Below, piece by piece: positions 19,187 through 28,838 of a DNA stretch of 64,000 nt (position 1 is the stretch's first letter; each line of letters starts with the position of its first letter). The position numbers were made by a program, and so were the translations under genes. This DNA comes from Adhaeribacter pallidiroseus (lineage in GTDB: Bacteria > Bacteroidota > Bacteroidia > Cytophagales > Hymenobacteraceae), in contig NZ_QASA01000001.1 in the NCBI RefSeq assembly GCF_003340495.1, forward strand, positions 2,976,001-3,040,000, given 5' to 3'. Below the pieces are notes generated by a model. The model worked only from the letters and a program-made list of their open reading frames with translations. It searched no databases and was not told where the DNA came from.

Positions 19187-19484
19187 CTAAACCTTTGAAT
19201 CAAATTTTAAAATACTACCTGAAATAACCCTAATGTAAATCTAACCCATTCAAAACTAAATATAAACTACCTACCATTTTTTGAAAAAGCAGTTATGCTT
19301 CTGACCTAACAAAAAGTGGTTAATTGGAAGTTTAAACCAGTTCAAAGGTATTTTATCTTATTGCTAGATTCTAGGAATTACAAATTTACTTCCTATCTAA
19401 AACTTCGAAATGTTCAATTCTTTAAAAAGCATAAACCTCATAATTTATCTAATTACAGGTTTATAACAAACAGCAGTCCATTAA

Positions 19485-20345
19485 TTATTTTACCGGATTT
19501 ACATACGTGGGTTTGGTAATAGCCCGGAACAGAATATAAATACCTACGAGAATTAATGGAACGCTTAGAAGTTGTCCGATATTCATGCCAATGGCATTGA
19601 GCAAGTAATCTTCTTTATCTACTTGGTTCTCTTTTAAAAACTCATAAACAAAGCGCAATGAAAATAAGATTACCACAAATAATCCGAACAATAAACCCCG
19701 CGGAGTAAACGACTTTCGACGGTTCCAGAGATAGTATAAAAACAAGAATAATAAGAAGCTGGAAATAGATTCGTATAATTGAGCTGGGTGACGGGGTTGC
19801 AAAGAAGCTTGCACCCCATTGATAATCTCGTGATTTTTTTCAAATTTAAAGGCCCAAGGCAAGGTAGTAGGTTTACCGATAATCTCGGAATTAAACAAAT
19901 TACCTAACCGGATCAAGGCTCCTCCTAAGGCCACAACAATTACAATGCGGTCTAACACCCATAGATAATCAAATTTATATTTTCGGCTGAATAGGTACAA
20001 TGCTAGCAAAATACCAATGGTAGCCCCGTGACTGGCTAAACCGCCTTCCCAAATTTTTAAAATTCGGATCGGATCTCTTAGGTATACTTCGGGCTCATAG
20101 AACAAGCAGTGCCCAAGTCGGGCTCCTAGCACCGTACCCACAATCATGTACAAGGTAATAATATCCACATCTTGCTCGGTACGGCCTTCAGCTTTATAAA
20201 TGTGGGTTAAAATACGTTGTCCGAACACAAAACCCAGCGCAAACAACAATCCGTACCAGCGTAAAGCAAAAAATCCAAAATCAAATATTTCCGGCGATAC
20301 ATTCCAGACGATCGGATTCCAAAGGAAGAGGTTCATGAAAGTCAT
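19485..20345 (-). CDS. lgt: Phosphatidylglycerol-prolipoprotein diacylglyceryl transferase
   Basis: A multi-pass inner-membrane enzyme that attaches diacylglycerol to lipobox cysteines. Family motifs are GGLASHGATIGILLA, LIRLGNLFNSEIIG and HPAQLYE. Start chosen at ATG 20345 (286 residues); a TTG at 20375 would add ten residues of no known family character, and ATG 20336 is also possible. It lies 83 bp downstream of nadE on the same strand. Several lipoproteins in this window would be its substrates. Confidence 0.93.
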   Translation of the reverse strand: MTFMNLFLWNPIVWNVSPEIFDFGFFALRWYGLLFALGFVFGQRILTHIYKAEGRTEQDVDIITLYMIVGTVLGARLGHCLFYEPEVYLRDPIRILKIWEGGLASHGATIGILLALYLFSRKYKFDYLWVLDRIVIVVALGGALIRLGNLFNSEIIGKPTTLPWAFKFEKNHEIINGVQASLQPRHPAQLYESISSFLLFLFLYYLWNRRKSFTPRGLLFGLFVVILFSLRFVYEFLKENQVDKEDYLLNAIGMNIGQLLSVPLILVGIYILFRAITKPTYVNPVK

Positions 20346-20428
20346 AGTAAACAGGTAAGCGCCAAAATTACACAAATTAAGATAATCTTAGCGCTATCTT
20401 TTAAATAAACCGTTATGGTAAAACCAGG

Positions 20429-22300
20429 TTAAAAATCAAGTTCTTCCTGATAACTGCCACTTAAAATTGGAAAGCGCAGCCAACTTCGAGGATCCAGGTT
20501 GTAATCGTCGAGGTGGAAAGAAGGAGCATATCGCTCGCGTTTCCATTGATTACGGGTCCAGAGAGTAAAGAACCGTTTAATGTGCATTTTTAATAAATCA
20601 TCGGGTTCTACGCCGCGCATTTTTTCAAATACTTGCTTAGGCGACAGACGTTCATAAAAGCCCAGCCGCTCAATCTGATTTAGAATTTTGTAGGGCATTA
20701 AATCTTTTTCGTCGGTTTGGGTTTGTTCCGCGGGGCGTAACTCGGCGGTGGGTTGCAGCGCATTCACAAAACGTAAACCAGTATACCCTAACTCCCGTTC
20801 GGCCCACACCAGCCATTGTCGCAAAAAATCTTTATCGATGCCGGCTAAAGGCGAAATACTACCAGCCGTATCGCCATCCATGGTGGCATAGCCCACGGCA
20901 GCTTCGCTTCGGTTAGAAGTAGCCATTAAGAGCGCATTATTTAAATTGGCCAGCATCCAGATAACCGGGGCCCGTACCCGAGCCTGAATATTTTGCAACG
21001 TAATATCGTCGTGTTCCCAGGTCAGTTTCCGTCCGATAGATTTTTCTACTTTTTCAGTATATCCGGCTACTTCGTCGTCAATGAACCAATGGTAAAAAGT
21101 GGCCCCAATAGAGTCAGCTAATCCTTTAGCCGAGTTAAAGGTATCCTCCGAAGAGTTACGCGAGGCTTGATAAGCGGTAACTAATAATCTTTTAGTGGCT
21201 GCTTTTACTTGCTCTATTTCCGACAAATTTTTTAAATTATTAATTTCTTCGGAAGAAAATATATTGAGTTTAGCCGCAAACTCATCCAGCCCAATTTCCA
21301 GTACTGCCCTACGGATCATTTCGGCTACGGCAATAGCGCAAGCGCAGGAATCGGCTCCTCCACTTAACGACAAAACAAAACCTTTGCTCCGGCTTTTGCG
21401 CAGGTAATCAAATAAAGCTAAAGTAATAGCGGAAATAAATTCTTTAATTTCGTCAATCGGGCCTAATTCGGCGATTGTTTCGGCCGGTACTAATGGTTGC
21501 GCAAAATTAACCTCGGCTGATTCTACGTCTACACTTTTAAAACTGAGCAATACGTTTCGGGTAATCAGGTTTCCGTTCTGGGCAATTAAAATCTCGCCGT
21601 CGTAAATCATGCGGCCCGCTTCGTTACCTAATAAGTTTACGTACAAATACGTGCAATTAAACTTTTTAGAAGCATTAAGGACCAGCTTATAGCGCAAATC
21701 GGTTTTGCTCATGGCAAAATGGCTCGCACTGGGGTTGATAATCAAATGTACGCCTTTCGCCAAATGCCGGCTGGCGGGCCGATCGTTATCGGAACGCCAG
21801 GCATCCTCGCAAATTTCAAAGGCAAAGCGTACGCCTTGCTCTTCGTAGATAATATCGCCTATTTGGTATGGATGGCCGTTCTTTTCAAAAGTACGAATCT
21901 CGTTGGCCGGCCACGAAGTAAACCAACGGGGTTCGTAATGCACGCCGTCGTTCGCCAAAAATTGTTTTGCCGTAAAACCGATAATTTCCTGATTCTTAAT
22001 GACGCAGGTAGTATTGTAAATGCGATTATGCAAAGGCAATGGTAAGCCCACACAAACAATAATATCGGTGCACCATTCTTTTACCTCTAGCAACTTTTCG
22101 AACGCCACTTCGGGTAACCACGAACTCAGAAACATATCTTCACAGCCGTAGCCCGTTATGGCTAACTCGGGTAAGCACAGAATCTCTACATGTTGGGCTT
22201 GCGCTTCATTAATGGCATTTTTAATGTTCGTCAGATTATTTTTCCAGTCGAGCGGAGTTTGGTTTAACGCGGCTCCCGCAATTTTGAGGCTAGTCTTCAT
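20429..22300 (-). CDS. nadE: Glutamine-dependent NAD+ synthetase
   Basis: Two-domain enzyme. The N-terminal nitrilase-like glutaminase (about 1-270) has the catalytic Glu in LPELAITGYG and Cys in FEICEDAW. The C-terminal synthetase domain has the ATP P-loop SLSGGADS and the ATSNRSEAAVGY motif. It amidates nicotinic acid adenine dinucleotide to NAD. Start set at ATG 22300 (623 residues), which begins the conserved IAGAALNQTPLDW segment; a GTG at 22324 would add eight residues. Length fits the family. Confidence 0.95.
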   Translation of the reverse strand: MKTSLKIAGAALNQTPLDWKNNLTNIKNAINEAQAQHVEILCLPELAITGYGCEDMFLSSWLPEVAFEKLLEVKEWCTDIIVCVGLPLPLHNRIYNTTCVIKNQEIIGFTAKQFLANDGVHYEPRWFTSWPANEIRTFEKNGHPYQIGDIIYEEQGVRFAFEICEDAWRSDNDRPASRHLAKGVHLIINPSASHFAMSKTDLRYKLVLNASKKFNCTYLYVNLLGNEAGRMIYDGEILIAQNGNLITRNVLLSFKSVDVESAEVNFAQPLVPAETIAELGPIDEIKEFISAITLALFDYLRKSRSKGFVLSLSGGADSCACAIAVAEMIRRAVLEIGLDEFAAKLNIFSSEEINNLKNLSEIEQVKAATKRLLVTAYQASRNSSEDTFNSAKGLADSIGATFYHWFIDDEVAGYTEKVEKSIGRKLTWEHDDITLQNIQARVRAPVIWMLANLNNALLMATSNRSEAAVGYATMDGDTAGSISPLAGIDKDFLRQWLVWAERELGYTGLRFVNALQPTAELRPAEQTQTDEKDLMPYKILNQIERLGFYERLSPKQVFEKMRGVEPDDLLKMHIKRFFTLWTRNQWKRERYAPSFHLDDYNLDPRSWLRFPILSGSYQEELDF

Positions 22301-22747
22301 GTGGTCTTTCAACGAAATATGCACTTAGCAAGTTAGCAGCTGATCTGCTTTAGATTTTTTAAATTTTATAGTGGATTCCATCCCATAAACCCCAAACTTG
22401 GAATTTTGTTAAAGTATCCAGGTTCTTCAACTAAAATTTAAAAAACGAAACAAATAACTACCCTGTTTTTAAATTTTTAAAGTTACCGTAGCTGCAACTT
22501 AAGCCAAAATAATAAAACTTATACTACTTATATGCAATTCTATCAACTAATTAAAAGCAGCTACATTTCGGAACTTTAGATAAGGTATTCTGGGTAAGAG
22601 TCTCTAATCTGCTGTTTTTTAAAAATTAGCAAAATTACACGAACAGAATGAGGAAACAGAAAGGAAATTTTTTGATTCTACTAGAAAAGCGCGGTAATTT
22701 TTAAAACTGAAAGAATGATGGTATTGAACCTCAGCCAATAGGCGCTT
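22301..22747. other. Intergenic spacer between nadE and rnc, no gene seen
   Basis: About 445 bp of AT-rich DNA with two TTTTTAAATTTT tracts (22355-22368 and 22464-22478). No ORF, RNA fold or terminator recognised. Confidence 0.5.
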
Positions 22748-23467
22748 TTATAAGACCTGGAGAGCAGCTAAACCTTTTTCGGCAGCGGCTTGTTCGGCTT
22801 TTTTCTTGGAGTAACCGGTACCTGTAGCAACAGGATTTCCATCAATGGTAACTTCCGACGTAAACTCGGTGGTGCTGCCGGATTGTTTTTGATGGATAAT
22901 ATCGAACCGAACTGTTTTATTCTGCGATTGCGCCCATTCGATTAACTTGGATTTAAAATTTTTGGTGGTGGAAACTAATTCATTTAAATCAAAATGTGGT
23001 TTAATTAATTTATCCAGAATAAAACGCTTGGTTTCTTTGTACCCTTTATCTAAATAAATTGCTCCAACTAAGGCCTCCAGAGCATTGCCGTTAATGGATT
23101 TGTACCGCGCCGAATGACTAGCCTGATCTACTTTTACCAAGGTATTAATGCCAATCCGCAGCGCAATGTGGTTCAGCGATTCGCGGTTAACAATGCGGGA
23201 GCGGATTTCGGTTAAAAAACCCTCGTCTTTGTAAGGAAACTTTTTGTAGAGAAATTCTGCAATAACGGCTCCCAGGATAGAATCACCCAAGAATTCGAGG
23301 CGTTCGTTGGTTTGATGCCTTTCGCTGCCCTGCGGTTTACCAAATGAAGTGTGGGTTAAAGCTAAATGGTACAAGCGCATGTTGCCCGGCGTAACCCCCG
23401 TTACGTTGGTAATGGACTTTTCTAAGTCCCGGTCTTGTCTGAATATTTTGCGAAATAAACCTAACAC
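22748..23467 (-). CDS. rnc: Ribonuclease III
   Basis: About 240 residues. The N-terminal RNase III domain carries the signature NERLEFLGDSILGA with catalytic Glu/Asp; a C-terminal double-stranded-RNA-binding domain ends with KKKAEQAAAEKGLAALQ. It processes rRNA precursors and other duplex RNAs. The start is set at GTG 23467, which gives MLGLFRKIF, the usual family N-terminus, 19 bp after the fabF stop. The longer frame reaching 23536 would overlap fabF by 50 bp and add nothing conserved. Third gene of acpP-fabF-rnc. Confidence 0.93.
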   Translation of the reverse strand: MLGLFRKIFRQDRDLEKSITNVTGVTPGNMRLYHLALTHTSFGKPQGSERHQTNERLEFLGDSILGAVIAEFLYKKFPYKDEGFLTEIRSRIVNRESLNHIALRIGINTLVKVDQASHSARYKSINGNALEALVGAIYLDKGYKETKRFILDKLIKPHFDLNELVSTTKNFKSKLIEWAQSQNKTVRFDIIHQKQSGSTTEFTSEVTIDGNPVATGTGYSKKKAEQAAAEKGLAALQVL

Positions 23468-23486
23468 CAATTTAATCAAACACCTG

Positions 23487-24734
23487 TTATTGTACCTTCC
23501 GGAAAATGACAGAAGTGTTGTGCCCGCCAAACCCAAACGTGTTACTTATTGCCACATTTACCGCACGGGCTTGTGCCGTATTAAAAGTAAAATTTAATTT
23601 TGGATCAATGGTTTCGTCGTCAGTAAAGTGGTTAATGGTAGGTGGTACCATTCCGTGTTGAATGGCCAAAATAGCGGCTACGGCTTCTATGCCCCCCGCG
23701 CCACCGAGTAAATGGCCCGTCATGCTTTTAGTGGAACTAATATTTAAATTATACGCATGTTCTCCAAACACTTTTTGAATAGCCGTAACTTCGGCGCCAT
23801 CGCCTAAAGGCGTACTGGTGCCGTGCGTATTGATATAATCTACCTCTTCGGGGCTAATGTTAGCATCGCGCAAAGCGTTTTGCATCACAAGCACAACCCC
23901 TTCTCCATTCGGGTCGGGGGCGGTTATATGGTAAGCATCCGAAGATAAACCACCACCAATTACTTCGGCGTATATTTTAGCTCCCCGGGCTTTAGCATGC
24001 TCGTAACTTTCGAGTATTAAAGCACCTGAACCTTCGCCCAGTACAAAACCATCCCGATCTTTATCGTAGGGCCGAGAAGCCGTTAAAGGATCGTCGTTTC
24101 GTTCGCTCATGGCTTTTAAGGCGTTAAAGCCCCCAATACCCGATTCGGTAATGGCCGCTTCGGACCCACCCGTAACAATCACGTCGGCCATGCCCAAACG
24201 GATATAATTTAAAGCCGTAACAATCGAATCGGAAGAAGAAGCACAAGCCGAAGTAGTAACAAAATTAGGCCCCCGGAAACCGTTTTTAATAGAAATATTA
24301 CCCGAAGAACTATCGGCAATCATTTTGGGGATAAAGAAGGGATTAAAGCGAGGGCTACCATCGCCACGACCAAACTGAATGGACTCTTCCTGGAAAGTTT
24401 TTAAGCCGCCAATACCAGAGCCCCAAATTACCCCCACCCGGTCGCGGTTTACATTATCCAGAATCCCTGAATCCGCGATGGCTTCGTTGCTGGCAATAAG
24501 AGCAAATTGGGTAAACATATCCATTTTTCGTCCTTCTTTTCGCTCGAAGTAATCATCTGGATTGTAGCCTTTCAGCTCGCAAGCGAATTGCGTTTTAAAC
24601 TTGCTGGCATCAAAGCGGGTAATAGGCGCAGCGCCACTCACGCCAGTAGACAAACCATTCCAGTATTCCGAAACAGTATTGCCAATTGGGGTGAGTGCAC
24701 CGAGTCCTGTTACTACAACTCTCTTAAGCTCCAT
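23487..24734 (-). CDS. fabF: 3-oxoacyl-[ACP] synthase II
   Basis: 415 residues. KAS-II condensing enzyme that elongates acyl-ACP with malonyl-ACP in fatty-acid synthesis. The Cys-His-His triad is visible in TTSACASSSDS, NTHGTSTPLGD and STKSMTGHLLGGAGG. Typical length is about 412. It follows acpP by 69 bp and precedes rnc, the order seen in many Bacteroidota and Proteobacteria. Confidence 0.97.
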   Translation of the reverse strand: MELKRVVVTGLGALTPIGNTVSEYWNGLSTGVSGAAPITRFDASKFKTQFACELKGYNPDDYFERKEGRKMDMFTQFALIASNEAIADSGILDNVNRDRVGVIWGSGIGGLKTFQEESIQFGRGDGSPRFNPFFIPKMIADSSSGNISIKNGFRGPNFVTTSACASSSDSIVTALNYIRLGMADVIVTGGSEAAITESGIGGFNALKAMSERNDDPLTASRPYDKDRDGFVLGEGSGALILESYEHAKARGAKIYAEVIGGGLSSDAYHITAPDPNGEGVVLVMQNALRDANISPEEVDYINTHGTSTPLGDGAEVTAIQKVFGEHAYNLNISSTKSMTGHLLGGAGGIEAVAAILAIQHGMVPPTINHFTDDETIDPKLNFTFNTAQARAVNVAISNTFGFGGHNTSVIFRKVQ

Positions 24735-24803
24735 AAGCGAATGTAGAGGGAGGTAAAAATGGGGAAAATTGAAAAATTTTAATTTAGATCAAAAAGAAAG
24801 GAA

Positions 24804-25040
24804 TTATTTGGCGTGCTCTTCCAGGTAGCTGATAGCCTGGCCTACCGTAGCAATGTTTTCAGCCTGATCGTCCGGAATAGAAACATTGAATTCTTTTTCA
24901 AATTCCATAATAAGTTCTACCGTATCTAAAGAGTCAGCACCTAAATCATTGGTGAAACTTGCTTCGGGGGTAACTTCCGACTCTTCTACTCCTAATTTAT
25001 CAATGATTATTGCTTTTACTTTTTCTGCGATTTCTGACAT
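24804..25040 (-). CDS. acpP: Acyl carrier protein
   Basis: 78 residues from ATG 25040; an ATG 30 bp upstream would add a basic decapeptide not seen in ACPs. The phosphopantetheine attachment site is Ser37 in the motif [10 protein letters not shown]. Acidic helical protein that carries growing acyl chains for FabF and other enzymes. First gene of acpP-fabF-rnc. Confidence 0.97.
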   Translation of the reverse strand: MSEIAEKVKAIIIDKLGVEESEVTPEASFTNDLGADSLDTVELIMEFEKEFNVSIPDDQAENIATVGQAISYLEEHAK

Positions 25041-25067
25041 TTTCTTAGCTTTTTTTGAAATACTGTG

Positions 25068-25099
25068 CAAATTAATAGATTTAAATAGACAATTTCAAA
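25068..25099 (-). promoter_or_regulatory. Putative acpP promoter
   Basis: On the minus strand TTTG (25099-25096), 20-bp spacer, TTAATTTG (25075-25068), a near match to TAnnTTTG, 28 bp before the acpP ATG. Confidence 0.45.
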
Positions 25100-25214
25100 A
25101 AAAATAATCTTAATAACTTGTGGAAAAAAGTTTTTCCATTTTTCTGGTAAACTATTGTTCTGACTTTTTAATTTTAGTGCCCCGATTATTTGTTTACCTT
25201 GCGCAAAATTACTC

Positions 25215-25643
25215 ATGAAAACACTCTGCCTCGACTTAGACTACGATTACGATTTTGAGCTGTTCGGCCTGGTTTCATCGAGCAGAGAGCATAAATTAGC
25301 CTGGGCGTTAAACAAATACTTACGAATCAGACTAGTGAAACAAAAAGATCTTTATTTTGATTTTTTGAATAAAGGCCGTCTGGTAATTTCTAATTACCTG
25401 CATTGCACCGAATACAGCACTTTCCGGTTATTACGCAATAAATCGGCAGATTTAAGCACTTTAAAAAAACCTTTTTTAGCTCCTGATATAAAAGAGTATG
25501 ATTACTTGCTGCAAATTAACGGCGAAGTACAAGATAACTGGCAGCAGGAATTAAATTCTGTTTTTAAATTGGTGCCGTTAATACAATACGTAAAAAAATT
25601 TGATCCGAATACGCTTAAGTTCAAGGAAAACCTGATGTTTTAA
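25215..25643 (+). CDS. IPExxxVDY-family protein
   Basis: 142 residues. Small Bacteroidota-specific family of unknown function named for a C-terminal motif; here the motif region reads FLAPDIKEYDYLLQI, so the canonical Ile-Pro-Glu is changed to Ala-Pro-Asp and Val to Tyr. The gene ends one base before the pyk ATG, a linkage seen in relatives, and is divergent from acpP. Probably cytoplasmic; no signal peptide. Confidence 0.8.
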   Translation: MKTLCLDLDYDYDFELFGLVSSSREHKLAWALNKYLRIRLVKQKDLYFDFLNKGRLVISNYLHCTEYSTFRLLRNKSADLSTLKKPFLAPDIKEYDYLLQINGEVQDNWQQELNSVFKLVPLIQYVKKFDPNTLKFKENLMF

Positions 25644-25644
25644 T

Positions 25645-27075
25645 ATGGAAATAACCTTTAATAAGACCAGAATTATCGCCACCGTTGGCCCCGCCAGTAA
25701 CCAGTACGACATGTTAAAAGCGCTCGTTATGGAAGGAGTTGACGTTTTTCGTTTGAATTTTTCGCACGGCAAACACAGCGATCATCAACACGTGGTGAGT
25801 ACGGTCCGTCAGATCAACCAGGAACTGGGCACAAATGTTTGTTTGATGCAGGACTTGCAAGGTCCGAAAATTCGCTTGGGCGACGTAGAAAACGGCATGG
25901 TTACGATCCACGCCGGCGATAAAATAAAGTTAGTTTGCGATTATTCCGTGAGTACTGCTACCCGGCTTTCAACCATTTATTTAGAATTAGCCAGGGACGT
26001 AAAACCCGGTGATGCCATTTTAATTGATGATGGTAAGATTGAATTAAAAGTACTGGCTACCGATAACGACAAAGAAGTGGATGTGGAAGTTAAATACGGG
26101 GGGCCGGTAAAACCCCGTAAAGGCATTAACTTACCGGACACTGCCGTATCAGCCCCTTCGCTTACCGACAAGGACGTAGAGGATTTACATTTTGGCCTGG
26201 ATAACGATGTGGAATGGGTAGCGCTGTCGTTTGTGCGCCGGGCCGAAGATATTCACGAAATTAAGCGAATTATCTCGGAACGCGGTAAAAAAACCATGGT
26301 GATCGCTAAAATTGAAAAACCGGAAGCTATCCGGAATATTGATGAGATTATTGCGGTAACCGACGGTATTATGGTGGCTAGAGGCGACCTGGGCGTAGAA
26401 ATTGCGGCTGAAGAAGTACCCATGCTGCAAAAAATGATGATTGATAAGTGTAACAAAGCGGGTAAACCGGTAATAGTAGCTACCCAAATGATGGAAAGCA
26501 TGATTACCAACGCCCGACCTACGCGCGCCGAAACCAACGATGTTGCCAATGCCGTTTTGGACGGAGCGGATGCCGTAATGTTGAGTGCAGAGACTGCTGC
26601 CGGTTCTTACCCCTTAGAAACTGTTCGGAGCATGAGCCGCACACTAGCTTCGGTAGAAGCACAGCCCGGGGTATTTAACAAGGTAATAACCTTGGCACCC
26701 AATGTACAATCATTTTACAGTAAAATGGTAGTAGCAAATGCCTGCGCACTTGCCCGCGATACCAATGCCAAAGCTATTATTTGCATGACGCGTTCGGGAT
26801 ATACGGCTTTTCATATTGCCAAGCACCGGCCTAAAGCAAATATTTTTATTTTTACCGATAACCGGCAACTGCTGCATCAACTAAATTTAGTTTGGGGCAT
26901 TCGAGGGTTCTATTACGAAGGTGAACCAGCTTCGACGGATGAATTAATCACAGATTTCCGCACAGCCTTAACCCAAAACAATTATCTGCAAACTGGTGAC
27001 GTTTACATAAATGTTACGAGTATTCCCGTGCGGGAACGCCGGAGCGCTAACACGATTAAATTAAGCATTGCTTAA
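25645..27075 (+). CDS. pyk: Pyruvate kinase
   Basis: 476 residues, normal length. Converts phosphoenolpyruvate and ADP to pyruvate and ATP. Signatures: TRIIATVGPAS, RLNFSHG, MQDLQGPKIRLG, the active-site segment MVIAKIEKPEAI with the catalytic Lys, and MVARGDLGVE. Separated by one base from the IPExxxVDY gene, so co-transcribed. A terminator follows directly. Confidence 0.97.
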   Translation: MEITFNKTRIIATVGPASNQYDMLKALVMEGVDVFRLNFSHGKHSDHQHVVSTVRQINQELGTNVCLMQDLQGPKIRLGDVENGMVTIHAGDKIKLVCDYSVSTATRLSTIYLELARDVKPGDAILIDDGKIELKVLATDNDKEVDVEVKYGGPVKPRKGINLPDTAVSAPSLTDKDVEDLHFGLDNDVEWVALSFVRRAEDIHEIKRIISERGKKTMVIAKIEKPEAIRNIDEIIAVTDGIMVARGDLGVEIAAEEVPMLQKMMIDKCNKAGKPVIVATQMMESMITNARPTRAETNDVANAVLDGADAVMLSAETAAGSYPLETVRSMSRTLASVEAQPGVFNKVITLAPNVQSFYSKMVVANACALARDTNAKAIICMTRSGYTAFHIAKHRPKANIFIFTDNRQLLHQLNLVWGIRGFYYEGEPASTDELITDFRTALTQNNYLQTGDVYINVTSIPVRERRSANTIKLSIA

Positions 27076-27095
27076 CGCTGGTATAAAATTTAAAA

Positions 27096-27127
27096 ATAAA
27101 GCCCGAACACTCTTGTTCGGGCTTTAT
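27096..27127 (+). terminator. Rho-independent terminator after pyk
   Basis: Perfect 14-bp stem ATAAAGCCCGAACA / TGTTCGGGCTTTAT, loop CTCT, followed by T-rich DNA that merges with a TTTTTTAAATTTTT tract. Confidence 0.85.
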
Positions 27128-27200
27128 TTTTTAAATTTTTGTTTTGCTATTGGGCTTGATTTTGAAAATCACTCTACTAAAACCCAGAATCTACAACATA

Positions 27201-27228
27201 AAAAAAGCCTTACTGGTAGTAAGACTTT
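27201..27228 (-). terminator. Terminator after rpsT
   Basis: Minus-strand stem AAAG-CTTACT / AGTAAG-CTTT with one mismatch, loop ACC, then seven T. It lies 37 bp beyond the rpsT stop. Confidence 0.65.
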
Positions 27229-27264
27229 CTAAATATGTAAAGCTAAATATAAGCGCTTCCGAAA

Positions 27265-27525
27265 TTATGCGGCAGCTAAGGCGTTAATATGTCTGGCTAA
27301 TTTAGACTTGTTATTTGCGGCTTTATTTTTATGAATAATGTTACGCTTCGCTAATTTATCCAGCATCGAAGATACTTTTTTAAACAGCTCTTGAGCTTCG
27401 GCCTGATCCGTAGTTCCTTTTAATTTTTTAATAAAAGTACGGGTAGTTTTTGCCTGATATCTGTTTAATACACGCTTCGCTTCGTTTGATCTTATTCTTT
27501 TTAATGCCGACTTATGGTTAGCCAT
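27265..27525 (-). CDS. rpsT: 30S ribosomal protein S20
   Basis: 86 residues, very basic and helical. Typical start ANHKSALKRIRSNEAKR and C-terminal NIIHKNKAANNKSKLARHI. Monocistronic, with its own promoter and terminator. Confidence 0.96.
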   Translation of the reverse strand: MANHKSALKRIRSNEAKRVLNRYQAKTTRTFIKKLKGTTDQAEAQELFKKVSSMLDKLAKRNIIHKNKAANNKSKLARHINALAAA

Positions 27526-27573
27526 GGTATATTGTTATTATATTATTTCTATTGCCTTTTCTAAATGAGTGGG

Positions 27574-27605
27574 CAAAGATAAAACGATTTTATGTTTATT
27601 CCAAA
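27574..27605 (-). promoter_or_regulatory. rpsT promoter
   Basis: Minus strand TTTG (27605-27602), 20-bp spacer, TATCTTTG (27581-27574): complete Bacteroidota consensus 48 bp before rpsT. Confidence 0.75.
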
Positions 27606-27791
27606 CGTAGAAAAGATTTTTATCACGGACAAGAAGAGGCAAAATTTAAAAATTAATGATTGACAAAACATAGAAATCTAGGTTTTCCCGTTTCAACGAG
27701 AAAGAGTAAATGATAATTGAAGAGGTGGTATGAAACGCTAAAGTTTATTAGTACACCATATACTTTGTGTTATACGTTTTATTGGTATTAT

Positions 27792-28769
27792 ATGCCTGTA
27801 ATTAAAAGCCTTTACCGGGCACCGCTTTATTTTTTTAATGGCCATTTACAAACGATTATGCCGGGTTTATTTCGCGAAGTATCCGAAGTGTATTACCAGC
27901 GCGAACGCATATTTACACCCGATGGTGATTTCCTGGACTTAGACTGGAGTAAGAGTAAAACAGCTACTAAGATATTAGTGATTTTATCGCATGGATTGGA
28001 AGGTGACGCCGGCCGGCCGTATATAAAAGGAATGGTAAAGGCCATGAACCAGGCTGGGTTTGATGCTTTAGCCTGGAACTTTAGAAGTTGTAGCGGCGAA
28101 CCTAATAAATTGCTTCGCTCCTACCACATGGGCGCTACCGAGGATTTACAACTAGTGGTGGAGTATACGCTTGGCACCGGTAACTACCAAGAGTTATATT
28201 TAGTTGGGTTTAGCATGGGTGGCAACATTACTTTAAATTATTTAGGTAAACGCCCGGACCAACTACCCATCGAAATTAAAAAAGCAGCGGTTTTTTCCGT
28301 ACCATGCCACATCAACAGTGCTTCCCGCAAAATGGCGCAACTCGAAAACCGGATTTACATGCAGCGTTTCCTGAAATCCTTACGATTAAAGCTGGCGGCA
28401 AAAGAACCTTTAATGCCCGTTACTATGACCCTGGATAATTATCACAAACTCCGCACCTTCCCGGAATTTGACGAACGGTATACCGCCCCCATTCACGGTT
28501 TCAAAGATGCGCACGAGTATTATACGCAGTGTAGCTCTAAGCAATATTTAAAAAATATTAAAATTCCGACCTTACTCGTAAATGCTCAGAACGACCCGTT
28601 TTTATCGCCGGAGTGCTTTCCAATAGCCGAAGCGGAGGCCAATCCTTATTTTTATTTAGAGATGCCGAAAGATGGTGGACACGTAGGCTTTGTCGAAAAT
28701 TATTCAAAAAATCAATATTATTCCGATCGAAGAGCCGTAGAGTTTTTTACCAAAGGAAACATGGTATAA
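27792..28769 (+). CDS. YheT-type alpha/beta hydrolase
   Basis: 325 residues from ATG 27792, which begins the family's conserved opening (YFFNGHLQTIMP). A TTG start at 27717 would add 25 residues without family character. The nucleophile elbow is GFSMGG (Ser), and the final DGGHVGF supplies the catalytic His. Related to the YheT/ABHD1-3 esterases; substrate unknown. No adjacent functional partner. Confidence 0.85.
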   Translation: MPVIKSLYRAPLYFFNGHLQTIMPGLFREVSEVYYQRERIFTPDGDFLDLDWSKSKTATKILVILSHGLEGDAGRPYIKGMVKAMNQAGFDALAWNFRSCSGEPNKLLRSYHMGATEDLQLVVEYTLGTGNYQELYLVGFSMGGNITLNYLGKRPDQLPIEIKKAAVFSVPCHINSASRKMAQLENRIYMQRFLKSLRLKLAAKEPLMPVTMTLDNYHKLRTFPEFDERYTAPIHGFKDAHEYYTQCSSKQYLKNIKIPTLLVNAQNDPFLSPECFPIAEAEANPYFYLEMPKDGGHVGFVENYSKNQYYSDRRAVEFFTKGNMV

Positions 28770-28838
28770 TTGTTCTTGTTGGTCTTTCAAAAGAAATTTT
28801 TTTAAATTTTTTAATTTAAAGACTCAACAGAGAGCTGT

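Noticed and set aside
19316-19519. 67-codon plus-strand frame between yidD and lgt
   Set aside because: No conserved look, low-complexity composition, and it runs into the end of lgt.
23468-23536. 5' extension of rnc overlapping fabF by 50 bp
   Set aside because: The extension encodes residues not found at RNase III N-termini; GTG 23467 gives the usual start.
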